Shown here in pieces: positions 50,382 to 59,453 of a DNA stretch of 64,000 bases (position 1 is the first letter of the stretch; each line of letters opens with the position of its first letter). The stretch lies in IMG/VR virus record IMGVR_UViG_3300040815_003812, positions 1 through 64,000 of that record. One strand, written 5' to 3'. The notes under the pieces are model-generated. The model was not told the DNA's origin. It saw nothing but the letters and a program-made list of their open reading frames with translations, and did not search any database. The DNA is from a virus. A program made the translations under genes and the position numbers.

Positions 50382-51068
50382 TTAAATTACTTTCCATTTA
50401 TCAGAAACACATACTCCCCAATCATCATCTCTACTTTTGTAATTTTTATGAAAAACTAAATTCTGATTTGGAGTGGTTGTGTGTAAGTCTACTAAATGAA
50501 AGAATGATGAGTTAACACAATGAACTTCTTCTGCGTTATCTATTAGTTTGAGATAATCAAATATTGTATCGGCTTGTTCTACAAATATCCTTTTCAAATT
50601 ATTACCAATTAAGTCATAATTTATTCCATCTAATCCCCCACTATGTTTATTATGTATTAATGCATATTTTTCATCATTAGGATTTAATTTTTCATACTGA
50701 TTATTCTCCTTTATAAAGTCTCTTTCAACATAAAAATCAGTCCACCTTTTTTGATGGTCAACATTCATACTTTTATAAAAATTTTCATCCCACATTGGTC
50801 CACAACAAAAAGTATTATGGTGACCTATTATGGTTAATTTTTGACTTAAATTATTTTTGGAAATGTAGTCGTTAACCCCGAAATCATCATTTACCGCAAT
50901 CAATTCTAAATTAGAAAGATCTCTGAACATAAACTGGACACTAGGTAAATTATGATGTTTAACAAACAAATATGTTTTATCGTAATCTCTAATTAAATTC
51001 CTTATTAAACCATTACAAATTAAATGATCCCCTAATCCTAAATGTTGGTGTATGTAGTTTATATTCAT
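50382..51068 (-). CDS. Putative GT-B-like glycosyltransferase
   Basis: 228 aa. HLGLGDHLICNGLIRNLIRDY near the N-terminus resembles the donor-side opening of GT9/heptosyltransferase-like proteins, and a C-terminal EEVHCVNSSFFHLVDL is like the ligand loop of that fold. It is short for a full GT-B enzyme. It directly follows the PfkB-like gene (4-bp overlap), hinting at a shared sugar. Confidence 0.55.
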   Translation of the reverse strand: MNINYIHQHLGLGDHLICNGLIRNLIRDYDKTYLFVKHHNLPSVQFMFRDLSNLELIAVNDDFGVNDYISKNNLSQKLTIIGHHNTFCCGPMWDENFYKSMNVDHQKRWTDFYVERDFIKENNQYEKLNPNDEKYALIHNKHSGGLDGINYDLIGNNLKRIFVEQADTIFDYLKLIDNAEEVHCVNSSFFHLVDLHTTTPNQNLVFHKNYKSRDDDWGVCVSDKWKVI

Positions 51069-51808
51069 TTTTTTACTGTTGCAACTCCTTTTATCTGAAC
51101 AACTTCTCTAGCTTTTTTATTTGCAAAAATAATTGAATTTGGAATATCTTTAGTATTTAAATAAAAATAAATAAATGAACTTAGAAATGTATCACCAGCA
51201 CCACTTACATCAAAAGTATTAATAGGTTCTGTTTCATAAATTACATTATCGTATTGACATCCTTTACCTCCTAAAGTGACAATCATTTTTTTATCTAAAA
51301 ATTCTAAGTTTCCATGTAACTCTAAATTTTTGTTATATTCAGTTTCGTTGATCTTGATAAAATCAATATTTTCACAATACTTACCTAATAATTTTTTTGT
51401 GTCTAAAAATACTGGGCACTTCACATTTTCACTTATGTATTGTATATCCTTTTCATTTAAAAAACCTTTATTGTAATCAGAAATGACAACCGCATCCCAC
51501 TGAAGATTTAATTTTTCATATAGAATTGATCTATCTATCCGATCACATTTATCGTTTTCATCTACTCTTATTATCAGTTGATTACTTGACTTATCAACAT
51601 ATCTAATTTTGTGTATTGTACTCTGATTTGTTACCAGATCGACTTCAAGACCGAAAGAACTCAAATTCTCTTTTACATTTGCAGCCATACCTGGATTTGT
51701 TGTATAATCTGAAGGTAAGAAAACTGGTACAGGCGCTTCAGGACATAACCGGTTACATTTCCCATAAACAAATTTATCGATACATGAGTCTCCAATAACT
51801 AAAATCAT
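51065..51808 (-). CDS. PfkB-family sugar kinase, similar to the HldE/RfaE kinase domain
   Basis: 247 aa. VIGDSCIDKFVYGKCNRLCPEAPVPVF matches the start of heptose-7-phosphate kinases (D-x-Y-x-G, then SPEAPVPV), and DVSGAGDTFLSS (GAGD at 203-206) is the PfkB catalytic motif. It is about 60-70 residues shorter than the HldE kinase domain, with a compact middle. It could phosphorylate a heptose-like or other sugar for nucleotide-sugar synthesis. No cytidylyltransferase partner is seen in the window. Confidence 0.75.
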   Translation of the reverse strand: MILVIGDSCIDKFVYGKCNRLCPEAPVPVFLPSDYTTNPGMAANVKENLSSFGLEVDLVTNQSTIHKIRYVDKSSNQLIIRVDENDKCDRIDRSILYEKLNLQWDAVVISDYNKGFLNEKDIQYISENVKCPVFLDTKKLLGKYCENIDFIKINETEYNKNLELHGNLEFLDKKMIVTLGGKGCQYDNVIYETEPINTFDVSGAGDTFLSSFIYFYLNTKDIPNSIIFANKKAREVVQIKGVATVKK

Positions 51809-52470
51809 TTTTTCAATATCATGTGATCATTGGTTAATGGTAAATCATTTTCATCAATTCTTTCACCTATAAAACGACCTTCAGGATCCCTTTCGATTGG
51901 GAAGGGTCTTCCATTACCAAACTCATCATGAATTACCATATCATTTGTGTAACTTTCATAAACGGATTTCAAAAACATTTGATCTGCTCCGTAACCTATT
52001 GGTTTTGACTCGTGCCATTTCGAAACCATATCGGTGAGAGGTAAAATTTTAGATTTTATTCCCCACATTCCACCTAAAATTCCAGGACGGTCGTTTCCAT
52101 ATGGAATCGCATGTGCAGGATGATCTCTCATTACATGGATTGATTTTCCACTGTCTATCCATTCGTCTACTGCCATTTTTTCCCTTATAGAAACTCTAGA
52201 ATCACAATCCCTAAAGACAACATATTCACAGTCATCAATATCTGATGCTAAAAATCTCCAGAACATACCGTATAGATTTTTATCAGTAATGTCGATGGTC
52301 AATACATCTAGTTCATTTAATTTATCAATTGTTTCAGTTGGTACAGTATTATCATAATAAACTACCATTTTCCACCCAGGATAAATATCCTGAATAATTT
52401 CAGCGTTTCTGATTGCCCCTTCATTATAAATTGTTTGTTTAGACCACAAACTAAAACTTACGTAATTCAT
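51805..52470 (-). CDS. Putative glycosyltransferase
   Basis: 221 aa. An N-terminal FSLWSKQTIYNEGAIRNAEIIQDIYPGWKMVVYYD and VVFRDCDSRVS (DxD near residue 94) with DEWIDSGKSIHVMRDHPAH form a block I recall from marine phage and capsule clusters. GYGADQMFLKSV is an acceptor-side motif. It is probably GT-A and soluble. The sugar is unknown. Confidence 0.7.
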   Translation of the reverse strand: MNYVSFSLWSKQTIYNEGAIRNAEIIQDIYPGWKMVVYYDNTVPTETIDKLNELDVLTIDITDKNLYGMFWRFLASDIDDCEYVVFRDCDSRVSIREKMAVDEWIDSGKSIHVMRDHPAHAIPYGNDRPGILGGMWGIKSKILPLTDMVSKWHESKPIGYGADQMFLKSVYESYTNDMVIHDEFGNGRPFPIERDPEGRFIGERIDENDLPLTNDHMILKK

Positions 52471-52475
52471 ATATA

Positions 52476-53150
52476 TTAATTTATAATATTCATTAATTTA
52501 TATAAGTCATTCATTTGATTAAAATTCTTTACATAATGATGGGTAAAGAATTCAATAGGATTTATTATATTGTTATATCTATCATCTAGAGTTTCAACCC
52601 CGATTCGGTCTTTTCCTTTTTCATCATGAGGATTGAATCTATCGTCATTGACAAATTTTATTTTATTTTCTCTACAAAACATCCCTAAAGTCACGTCTGA
52701 ATAACCAGTATCCAAAAACTTAATACCTTTTGATATATATTCAACCCTTTTTTTGTTGATTAAGTAACCTGCACCACCAGAACAGTAATTTAAGAATGGG
52801 TCCTGGGAGTAATTTTGCATCACATGACCATGTATTTTGTTTTTATCAAAATTGTTCAAATTTGATTCTAAAAGTTTTGTATTTACGAAAGTATCGTCAT
52901 CACAGAAAAAAAACCACTCATATATTTGATAGAGTTTATGGGTATCAATTAACTTCCATACATTGACATGTTTGTCTTCGTTAGATAAATAATCAGTTCT
53001 ATTGGATACTTTAAATATTCTATTTTCAGGATCATGATGATCTGAGTAAAATAGATAGTTTTTACCTTGACCCCATGTATTAACTACGTTTTCCCATCTT
53101 TCAGGATTCATAGATCCATGTAAAATTACATAAAGTATATTATTGTTCAT
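52476..53150 (-). CDS. Fringe/GT31-like glycosyltransferase
   Basis: 224 aa. WFFFCDDDTFVNTKLLE (DDD at 84-86), CSGGAGYLINKKRVE, DVTLGMFCRENKIKFVN and FFTHHYV are in the order and spacing of the Fringe/beta-1,3-glycosyltransferase fold that is most familiar from eukaryotes. There is no signal anchor, consistent with cytoplasmic use. Such genes also occur in large viruses. The donor is unknown. Confidence 0.75.
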   Translation of the reverse strand: MNNNILYVILHGSMNPERWENVVNTWGQGKNYLFYSDHHDPENRIFKVSNRTDYLSNEDKHVNVWKLIDTHKLYQIYEWFFFCDDDTFVNTKLLESNLNNFDKNKIHGHVMQNYSQDPFLNYCSGGAGYLINKKRVEYISKGIKFLDTGYSDVTLGMFCRENKIKFVNDDRFNPHDEKGKDRIGVETLDDRYNNIINPIEFFTHHYVKNFNQMNDLYKLMNIIN

Positions 53151-54564
53151 TATGTATCAGTTTTTCTATCATAATTTTTTTATCAACAACATGATCTTGC
53201 GTTCCGTGAGAGTCCATTTGGAAGTGGTGTATCATATCAGGTAAAACAAGTAATTTTTTATTTTTCATATATGTAAAAAATGTAAGTGATCTTTCGTGTT
53301 GATGACCAGCAGTATTAGACTTTAAAATATCTGGCAATAATGGTAGGAACCAATTCATATACTGATCAAAACATGATTTTTTAAAAATACTATTAGATGT
53401 TGAAGTCCAAGACATATTTGGATTGTCCTGTAAAGACCTACGTATTTCATCCTCCATATTTCTTTTGTAGACTTTACTAATGGATAAGAATAATTCACTT
53501 ACCCACCTTGGATCATTTATGAAATGATGTTCATTACAAGGTCTGGGTAGAAATCTTATCATATCCACACCATTTTCCATATGTTTTGGTAATTTTTGAA
53601 ATGATTGATTATTGATAATTGTATCGTACTCCAAAAGACTTATATATTTTTTATTTGAAAGATTATTCTTCCAAATAGCATACCAAGCGGTGAAAGAATT
53701 TATATTAGGATATTGTTCAATATTATGTTCTAAATTTCTACAAATAATAACATTTTCGTAAGATGATATTTTTTCTATTGGACCTTTACCAACAAAAAGG
53801 TATTTTAAATTAGGTATACCATAATACTTTTCGTGTCTTTCATATTCAACTATTATATTTTCATCATGTACGATAATAAATGTATCAAGATCATCAAAAG
53901 AATTTAAGTTCAAAGGTAATACATCAGAATATTTTTCACTAAAATCCAACCTTTTTTTATCCCACGATTCATTAGTCTGTCCGACTGATAAATGGGTTAC
54001 TCTAACCGCAGTTGTTATTCCTATATTCACCCCTTTTAAAAAATTCGGTACACAAAAATTCATATCGTAAAAGTGGAACCCATCAACACTCTCATCAAAA
54101 TTTTCTTCAATTTTTGATTTTCTGACTACCATAAATAAACCATCAATCATGACAGTAGACTCTATTCTATTTTTTATTTCTCTAGAATACCTACTTTCCC
54201 ACTTATTATTCTCGTTTTGATGATTTACAATACCATACATAGTTTCAGGTACTTCCCACCACATACCACTTTCTGGTACATATTTTGAACCGGCTAATCC
54301 AATAATTCCATACTCTTCATTTTTTTTAATGACATTATTTAATTTGAAACCCCAATTTTTAGTTTCAAAGATTAAATCATCATGGATAAGTATAACCGTA
54401 TCGAAACTAGCTTTTTCTAGAATGATATTATAAACTTCTGACAAAGAATGAGTCCCTTTGTTTTCAAAAGGTATAATCTCAACATTCTTAGGTCCTACCG
54501 TTTTTTTTATGTGTTGAATATACCCTTCATCAATTGATCGAGTAGAAAATCCTATTGTATACAT
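53140..54564 (-). CDS. Two-domain glycosyltransferase
   Basis: 474 aa. Domain 1 (1-220) is GT2-like: TIGFSTRSIDEGYIQHIKKTVG, SEVYNIILEKASFDTVILIHDDLIFET (HDD site near 80), IDGLFMVVRKS and FHFYDMNFC. Domain 2 (about 225-474) has a second alpha/beta part with ISLLEYDTIINN (DxD-like), HMENGVDMIRFLP and HQHERSLTFFTYM. It may add two sugars or use one domain for binding. It overlaps the Fringe-like gene by 11 bp. Confidence 0.75.
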   Translation of the reverse strand: MYTIGFSTRSIDEGYIQHIKKTVGPKNVEIIPFENKGTHSLSEVYNIILEKASFDTVILIHDDLIFETKNWGFKLNNVIKKNEEYGIIGLAGSKYVPESGMWWEVPETMYGIVNHQNENNKWESRYSREIKNRIESTVMIDGLFMVVRKSKIEENFDESVDGFHFYDMNFCVPNFLKGVNIGITTAVRVTHLSVGQTNESWDKKRLDFSEKYSDVLPLNLNSFDDLDTFIIVHDENIIVEYERHEKYYGIPNLKYLFVGKGPIEKISSYENVIICRNLEHNIEQYPNINSFTAWYAIWKNNLSNKKYISLLEYDTIINNQSFQKLPKHMENGVDMIRFLPRPCNEHHFINDPRWVSELFLSISKVYKRNMEDEIRRSLQDNPNMSWTSTSNSIFKKSCFDQYMNWFLPLLPDILKSNTAGHQHERSLTFFTYMKNKKLLVLPDMIHHFQMDSHGTQDHVVDKKIMIEKLIHNEQ

Positions 54565-54566
54565 TT

Positions 54567-55154
54567 TTAGTTACCTGTTGACCCGAAACCATTAGAGTTT
54601 CTATCTTTATCTTCTATCTTGTTCACTTTGACTAACTCTATTTCACCTCCTTGAATAACAGGACAAAGTACCGCTTGTGCGATTTTATCTCCGACACTCA
54701 CTTGTTGAGTCTCGTTACTTAAATTTATAAGGATAACTTTGATCTCACCCGTATATCCTTGGTCTACCGTACCCGGAGTATTTAAGACGGTCAATCCTTT
54801 TTTGTATGCCAAACCACTTTTAGGTCTTACTTGAATTTCATATCTATTAGGGATATCAATTCTTAAACCTGTTGGTATTAATTTTCTTTCTCCAGGTAGA
54901 AGGGAGTGGTTTTCATTTGATCTTAAATCAAATCCTGAATCTGTATTGTAATGGTACATCGGTTCTGAATTATCAGAATCGAAACTATATTGTACTTCTA
55001 ATTTTCTTTTGAATTCTTGATTAAACGTATTCTCTATTTCTTCCATGTCTAATCCTAACGAGTTAATTAATTGTGTAGGATCAAACTCAAAATCTTCATT
55101 GGAAGAACTTAATGAATCCATAACTCGTTTTAATTCTTTAATCTTTTCAATCAT
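54567..55154 (-). CDS. dut: dUTPase with N-terminal extension
   Basis: 195 aa. All five trimeric-dUTPase motifs are present: DSGFDLRS, RPKSGLA, NTPGTVDQGYTGEI, GDKIAQAVLCP, and C-terminal RNSNGFGSTG. It hydrolyses dUTP to dUMP. The first 65 residues are an extra acidic/helical extension absent from typical 140-150-aa enzymes. It is in the glycan operon, 4-bp overlap with the exonuclease gene. Confidence 0.96.
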   Translation of the reverse strand: MIEKIKELKRVMDSLSSSNEDFEFDPTQLINSLGLDMEEIENTFNQEFKRKLEVQYSFDSDNSEPMYHYNTDSGFDLRSNENHSLLPGERKLIPTGLRIDIPNRYEIQVRPKSGLAYKKGLTVLNTPGTVDQGYTGEIKVILINLSNETQQVSVGDKIAQAVLCPVIQGGEIELVKVNKIEDKDRNSNGFGSTGN

Positions 55155-55852
55155 TTTAACTTATAAATTTTTGTAATTATTTCTAATAAACTTTTAACAT
55201 CTTCTTCACAGTATTTAGATATTTCATCTAACTTTCCATCATACCAATAATTTGAATGTACACTTTTACCTGTAACACTTCCCGTTTTGGGACTATCGAG
55301 TCCCATAGAAACACTCATTAGATCCAATGATGAAAGTCCATAGTTTGAATTAAATCCCCATAATTCTTTAGTGTCAATAGCTTTCATTTCCCACGGTTTT
55401 GTGGAATATGAAGGTAAGATTTTTGGAGGTTTTATAGAATTACTTAAAAACTTTTTTCCCAAATATGGTATGTCAAAACTTTTTATATTATGACCACACA
55501 AATGAAATCCCAAATCAAAAACTTTATCTAAAAGATCTTTTATCTGCATAAGTAAATCTTTTTCATTGTCATTTTTAAAAGTTTGGGTGTGTGTTTCCCC
55601 TTTAGGGGTTACAAATGAAAAACTTGCACAAACAATTTTTCCGAACTCAGGAACTAAAGCAGATTTGGATTCATAAACTTCATCACTGGTCATTCCATCA
55701 GTATCTGAATATTTTCTTTTGAACCAATCCATATAATTCATAAAAAGTCTATGATGTTCAGGATAGTTCTCTTCTAAACTATTCAAATCTGGTGTCATAC
55801 CGACAGTTTCGATATCAAAGAATAAAATTTTATTTAAAGAGTGGTCTATCAT
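55151..55852 (-). CDS. DEDDy 3'-5' exonuclease (RNase H-like)
   Basis: 233 aa. FFDIETVG (D13, E15) is ExoI, LCGHNIKSFDIPYL contains the ExoII Asp, and ISKYCEEDV gives the ExoIII Y-x3-D motif, so it is DEDDy. IDTKELWGF and LDLMSVSMGL resemble the PolB-like exonuclease domain family found alone in phages. It probably trims DNA ends in replication or host-DNA degradation. It overlaps dut and the downstream GT4-like gene. Confidence 0.9.
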   Translation of the reverse strand: MIDHSLNKILFFDIETVGMTPDLNSLEENYPEHHRLFMNYMDWFKRKYSDTDGMTSDEVYESKSALVPEFGKIVCASFSFVTPKGETHTQTFKNDNEKDLLMQIKDLLDKVFDLGFHLCGHNIKSFDIPYLGKKFLSNSIKPPKILPSYSTKPWEMKAIDTKELWGFNSNYGLSSLDLMSVSMGLDSPKTGSVTGKSVHSNYWYDGKLDEISKYCEEDVKSLLEIITKIYKLK

Positions 55853-57051
55853 TTTACTAAACTTTTATATATTTCAGCCCTAACTTTAGTCATGTTATTT
55901 AGATCATATTTGTCTTTGACTGTTTCATATAGTCTTTCACCCAAATCTTCAACCCAAGAAGGATTATCGATTAGTTTTTTCATAAATTTAGCCCAATCTC
56001 TAGGTCTTTTAGGATCAACAAGTAATGCATTACCATCAACAAAATTACCCTTATCTAAACTGTGTTTCAAATCTATAGTATACGGTCCATAATTTGATGC
56101 AATAATCGGTTTTTTGTAAAATCCTGCTTCGATGACTTTTAATTGAGACTTCATCTTATTAAAGATGTGATCTTTGATAGGTGCGAGTGATACATCGAAT
56201 TTAGAATAATTTTTTGCATAACTTGTCACAGGTAATGTCCAGACTCTTTTATATGATTGGTCATCACCAGAATATTCTTCATTTACAAATTTGTGAAGGA
56301 ATTCTTTATGATCTTCTTTTACGTGTTTAAAGTTGTTTGTTACAATTTTTTCATAGTCATACCAGACAGTCTCTAATGGTTTAATGTCTCTAACCTTTTC
56401 TGTACCATCTGGACCTATTTCAGTTACTGAACCTCTAGTGTCAAATCCACATAGAACAAATCCAAACTTGTCTTTTACACTATCTAACGTTGATATACCT
56501 GAAAGAAGTTGTATATCATGTAAGTGTGATGACCCACCTAACCATCCAAATCTTAAAACATCACTTTCTGTTGTTTTCTCATTAAATTGATCTTCATTTG
56601 GATCAATACAGTTTGGTAGTACGAAAACATTCTTATTAAATTTTTCTATTTCTTTTCTAAAAATATCCGTTGTGGTCGTCACAAATTGCGCTAATTTTAA
56701 ACTTTCCTGAATTCCTTTGTGAATTCCGTTTTTCATAACAATTGCGTGTGCTGGGTGTTCTTTTGTTGGTAACCAATAATCATCTAGATCACAAATAGTA
56801 ATAATCCCTAATTGATTTAGTGTTTTAATAACACGCGCACTTTGATCCGGATTTCTAGTAATCGATCGGTGGAAGTGAACTATTTGATATTTTTTCCAAT
56901 AGTCGGGGTCATTAACTTGAGGATTGTAATCTATATCAACATTAAAATCATCACCATAAAGTTCTTGTAGTTTTGTATGTGGATCAACTGACCTAAATTT
57001 TCCGACTCCAGTAGTGTCAGAAGGCAGCACCAAAATATTAATCTTACTCAT
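55849..57051 (-). CDS. GT4-like glycosyltransferase
   Basis: 400 aa. A GT-B enzyme with VLPSDTTGVGKFRSVDP at the start, VHFHRSITRNPDQSARV, ICDLDDYWLPTKEHPAHAIVM, FGWLGGSSHLHDIQLL, and a donor site KMKSQLKVIEAGFYKKPIIASNYGPY (about 310-335). It is the first gene of the long minus-strand operon; upstream is only a 50-bp gap with a short inverted repeat (57056-57073). Confidence 0.85.
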   Translation of the reverse strand: MSKINILVLPSDTTGVGKFRSVDPHTKLQELYGDDFNVDIDYNPQVNDPDYWKKYQIVHFHRSITRNPDQSARVIKTLNQLGIITICDLDDYWLPTKEHPAHAIVMKNGIHKGIQESLKLAQFVTTTTDIFRKEIEKFNKNVFVLPNCIDPNEDQFNEKTTESDVLRFGWLGGSSHLHDIQLLSGISTLDSVKDKFGFVLCGFDTRGSVTEIGPDGTEKVRDIKPLETVWYDYEKIVTNNFKHVKEDHKEFLHKFVNEEYSGDDQSYKRVWTLPVTSYAKNYSKFDVSLAPIKDHIFNKMKSQLKVIEAGFYKKPIIASNYGPYTIDLKHSLDKGNFVDGNALLVDPKRPRDWAKFMKKLIDNPSWVEDLGERLYETVKDKYDLNNMTKVRAEIYKSLVK

Positions 57052-57101
57052 TCATATACTTTTTTAAAGTATAGTAAAAAAAAAGTGTTAAGTAAAAAGT
57101 C

Positions 57102-57644
57102 TTATTTAATTTTTTTGATTTTTGTTACGACACCCTCGAATAAATGATTCCCTACTTTGAATACTAACTTTTCTTTTGTGTCTTTACCCGATTCACTTAA
57201 AATTATCTTGTCAGACAATTCTTCTTTGATAACATCTTTTACAGTATCTCTGACTATATCTCGAATCATATTTCTTAAATCGACGTCATTTTCTTTAATT
57301 TTTGATATTTGAGCTTGAGGTGACTTTTTATTTTGATTAATTAGTTTAGCAGCACCTTCAATTATATCGTTACTAAGTGTGACACCACCTTGGTCTGGTT
57401 TTTGAATCGGATTATCAATCATAAGTTTTTTTATCTCATCAGGTAGGTTCGAACCCATAATTGAACTTTCATTTAAGCTTTTACTCATCGGATCAACAGG
57501 AACATTTTTAGGTGCTTGATTTTCGTTAACAATATTTTGAGGTATATTATAGTTAGGTAAACCTTTTCCTGAGTTTGGAATACCTTCTTGAGCATCCATT
57601 ATTTGTTTAGATATTGCTAATTTTTGCATTAATGATTGATCCAT
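57102..57644 (-). CDS. Conserved-looking virion-associated protein
   Basis: 180 aa. Two parts: a Pro/Asn-rich, probably unstructured region (about 20-75) and a helical C-terminus (LRNMIRDIVRDTVKDVIKEELSDKI) followed by a short strand pair (LVFKVGNHLFEGVVTKI). I recall similar proteins from marine T4-like phages, of unknown function. It is the downstream end of the 57102-59419 minus-strand unit. Confidence 0.55.
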   Translation of the reverse strand: MDQSLMQKLAISKQIMDAQEGIPNSGKGLPNYNIPQNIVNENQAPKNVPVDPMSKSLNESSIMGSNLPDEIKKLMIDNPIQKPDQGGVTLSNDIIEGAAKLINQNKKSPQAQISKIKENDVDLRNMIRDIVRDTVKDVIKEELSDKIILSESGKDTKEKLVFKVGNHLFEGVVTKIKKIK

Positions 57645-57648
57645 GATT

Positions 57649-58029
57649 TTAGAATTTTGAGTTTACAATGACACTATTCATACTGTTATCACCATTTGGG
57701 TTATAACCAGGTCTCATTTCTGAAAAGTTATCAAGAGTTGGTTTATATGTAAATATTTTATCTACTCTAAATAATCTCCATCCCGGTAAAGGTTGTTCAC
57801 CAGTAGCGGCAGTGTGAGATGAACCCTCATAGTCCCATGCTCGCAAGACTAAATTATTTTTCTTACTCCTACCTAGACAGACAGGTTCAATAGTTCTTAA
57901 ACCCTTACCTCCCGGTTCATCCCCATCATACTGTATTTGTGTAATTATTTTATCTTTAATTGAGCGCTCAATATCAGAAACATTAGCAGCTTCTGTAATT
58001 AATAATTTTATAGTTTCAATTAACTTCAT
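57649..58029 (-). CDS. WYL-like small protein
   Basis: 126 aa. After MKLIETIKLLITEA (a possible targeting helix with an ITE site), ITQIQYDGDEPGGKGLRTIEPVCLGRSKKNNLVLRAWDYEGSS, then LPGWRLFRVDKIFTY, reads as a WYL-type beta domain (R-x-IEP, LRAW, WRLFRVDKI). WYL domains bind nucleic acids or ligands in regulators; here it is stand-alone. It overlaps its upstream neighbour by 4 bp. Confidence 0.65.
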   Translation of the reverse strand: MKLIETIKLLITEAANVSDIERSIKDKIITQIQYDGDEPGGKGLRTIEPVCLGRSKKNNLVLRAWDYEGSSHTAATGEQPLPGWRLFRVDKIFTYKPTLDNFSEMRPGYNPNGDNSMNSVIVNSKF

Positions 58030-58358
58030 ACGTTAGCCAAAGGTCTTGCATTACCACCACGTTCACTAGTTACATAATAAGGATTACCAGAAGAATATCT
58101 GTTAACTTTTATTTCACTATTTCTTTCATTAATATCAGTCTTAGTACCACCTTTTTGATTGTATATATCTAAAAATTTGGAAGTACCTCTTCCAAGATCG
58201 TCTCCATCTGCAACCGCATCTGGATGTTGTGCAGAATATGATTCAGTTTCCGGAGAAAAGTCATTTCTAGGAAATAATTTACCACGTTCACCAGTGGCAA
58301 TTCTAGTCAACTCATTATCTGGTTGTTCGAAATTCAATTTATCGTTTTGTTGTGCCAT
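58026..58358 (-). CDS. Hypothetical protein, probably structural
   Basis: 110 aa, hydrophilic, low in hydrophobic residues (ERGKLFPRNDFSPETESYSAQHPDAVADGDDLGRGTSKFLD). It is probably an extended or linker-like virion protein. No family is recognised. It overlaps the WYL-like gene and lies 1 nt from the next gene. Confidence 0.5.
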   Translation of the reverse strand: MAQQNDKLNFEQPDNELTRIATGERGKLFPRNDFSPETESYSAQHPDAVADGDDLGRGTSKFLDIYNQKGGTKTDINERNSEIKVNRYSSGNPYYVTSERGGNARPLANV

Positions 58359-58359
58359 T

Positions 58360-58740
58360 TTACAAATTAATTAATTTATTTATTCTGTCTATTTGTTCAA
58401 CTACTTGAACATTAACATCTAAGTTTCCTTCACCGTATTTTTTATTTTTTTTGGATTGATTCACGTCTTGTCTCAAAGAGTTAAGTGTGTTATCTACCCA
58501 GTTCTTACTTACTTCTCCTCCATTGAGAAGAAATGAATTATTATCTTCAGTATTTGAATCAAACCAGTTTTTCCATCTTTTCAAAGTTTGATAAGTTACA
58601 AAACCTTTTTCTCTGATTTCAATATTTCTATTGTGACCCTCTAGATTCGCATCGGACTTAATACTATCAAAATTTGTCTTTAGTTGTGATAGAATTTTTT
58701 CTGGTACCCTAATTTTTCTATTGTAAAGTTCTTTATTCAT
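58360..58740 (-). CDS. Hypothetical protein
   Basis: 126 aa, basic, helical: RKIRVPEKILSQLKTNFDSIKS, FVTYQTLKRWKNWFDSN, GGEVSKNWVDNTLNSLRQDV. Similar proteins are, as I recall, common next to neck/tail genes of marine myoviruses, without a defined role. It overlaps the upstream gene by 8 bp. Confidence 0.55.
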   Translation of the reverse strand: MNKELYNRKIRVPEKILSQLKTNFDSIKSDANLEGHNRNIEIREKGFVTYQTLKRWKNWFDSNTEDNNSFLLNGGEVSKNWVDNTLNSLRQDVNQSKKNKKYGEGNLDVNVQVVEQIDRINKLINL

Positions 58741-59419
58741 CTTTAATCATATTGATTAATTCATCCTGAGATAATCCTTCTGATTGTGCTAAGTTTTTCA
58801 AAGACCTTATATTTCTCTTTATTATGGATTCAATACCATCAGACATTTCAGAATCATCGTCTTCAGATTTTTTAATAATCAAATCTTCAACCATCTTATT
58901 AATTTCTTCCATAGAGAACTTTTTCTCTTTTAATATCAATTCTTCTTTATCGTCTTGAAGTCCAAATTCCTCTGCCCTATCTTCAGCATCATTTTTATCA
59001 AGACCTAATTTTTTATATAAAGTTTCAACAGTGTCATCGAAATCTAATTTTTTCCACGTCTCATCCCAACCAAAAGCTTTTGACATATCAATTTCTTTTG
59101 TTGTTTCTTCACCAACATAAGTCCTATATCCTCTAGTAAGGGGGTCTTGAGTTTGTCGAGTCGCAGCAACCGTTTGGTCCATAGTCTTACTAGGTGAGAC
59201 TTGTGGGTCTAAAATTGGTATTGCCGAAGAAACCATTGTACCATCATAATCAATCAATTCATCAATCTCTCCTTGAGGTTTATTTATAACTTTTTCAAGA
59301 TCTGATTTATTGCCGCATGGTTTCCAAGCATTTTTTCTAACTCTATGTGATCCTTCACATCCTAGTTTTTTTGACTGTTTTTCAGCTAGATCCTTGCTTC
59401 TATATAAATGTGATTTCAT
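58733..59419 (-). CDS. Conserved-looking phage protein
   Basis: 228 aa. The N-terminus MKSHLYRSKDLAEKQSKKLGCEGSHRV contains GCEGSHR and PCGNKSD, a short Cys/His block seen in related marine phage proteins (possible metal site). The rest is acidic and helical (DDSEMSDGIESIIKRNIRSLKNLAQSEG). First gene of the unit, with a TATTTAT box 15 nt upstream. Confidence 0.6.
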   Translation of the reverse strand: MKSHLYRSKDLAEKQSKKLGCEGSHRVRKNAWKPCGNKSDLEKVINKPQGEIDELIDYDGTMVSSAIPILDPQVSPSKTMDQTVAATRQTQDPLTRGYRTYVGEETTKEIDMSKAFGWDETWKKLDFDDTVETLYKKLGLDKNDAEDRAEEFGLQDDKEELILKEKKFSMEEINKMVEDLIIKKSEDDDSEMSDGIESIIKRNIRSLKNLAQSEGLSQDELINMIKDE

Positions 59420-59434
59420 TTAGATACTTTCTTA

Positions 59435-59441
59435 ATAAATA
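59435..59441 (-). promoter_or_regulatory. Candidate TATTTAT box, minus strand of divergent pair
   Basis: Reads AGTATTTATTAAG on the minus strand, 15 nt before the ATG at 59419. The opposite-strand partner box is at 59454-59460. Confidence 0.5.
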
Positions 59442-59453
59442 CTTCTTTTAAAC

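Noticed and set aside
57056-57073. Inverted repeat ATACTTT-TTT-AAAGTAT upstream of the GT4-like gene
   Set aside because: It is a weak, A/T-only hairpin in AT-rich DNA with no clear U-tract or box; not enough to call a terminator or operator.
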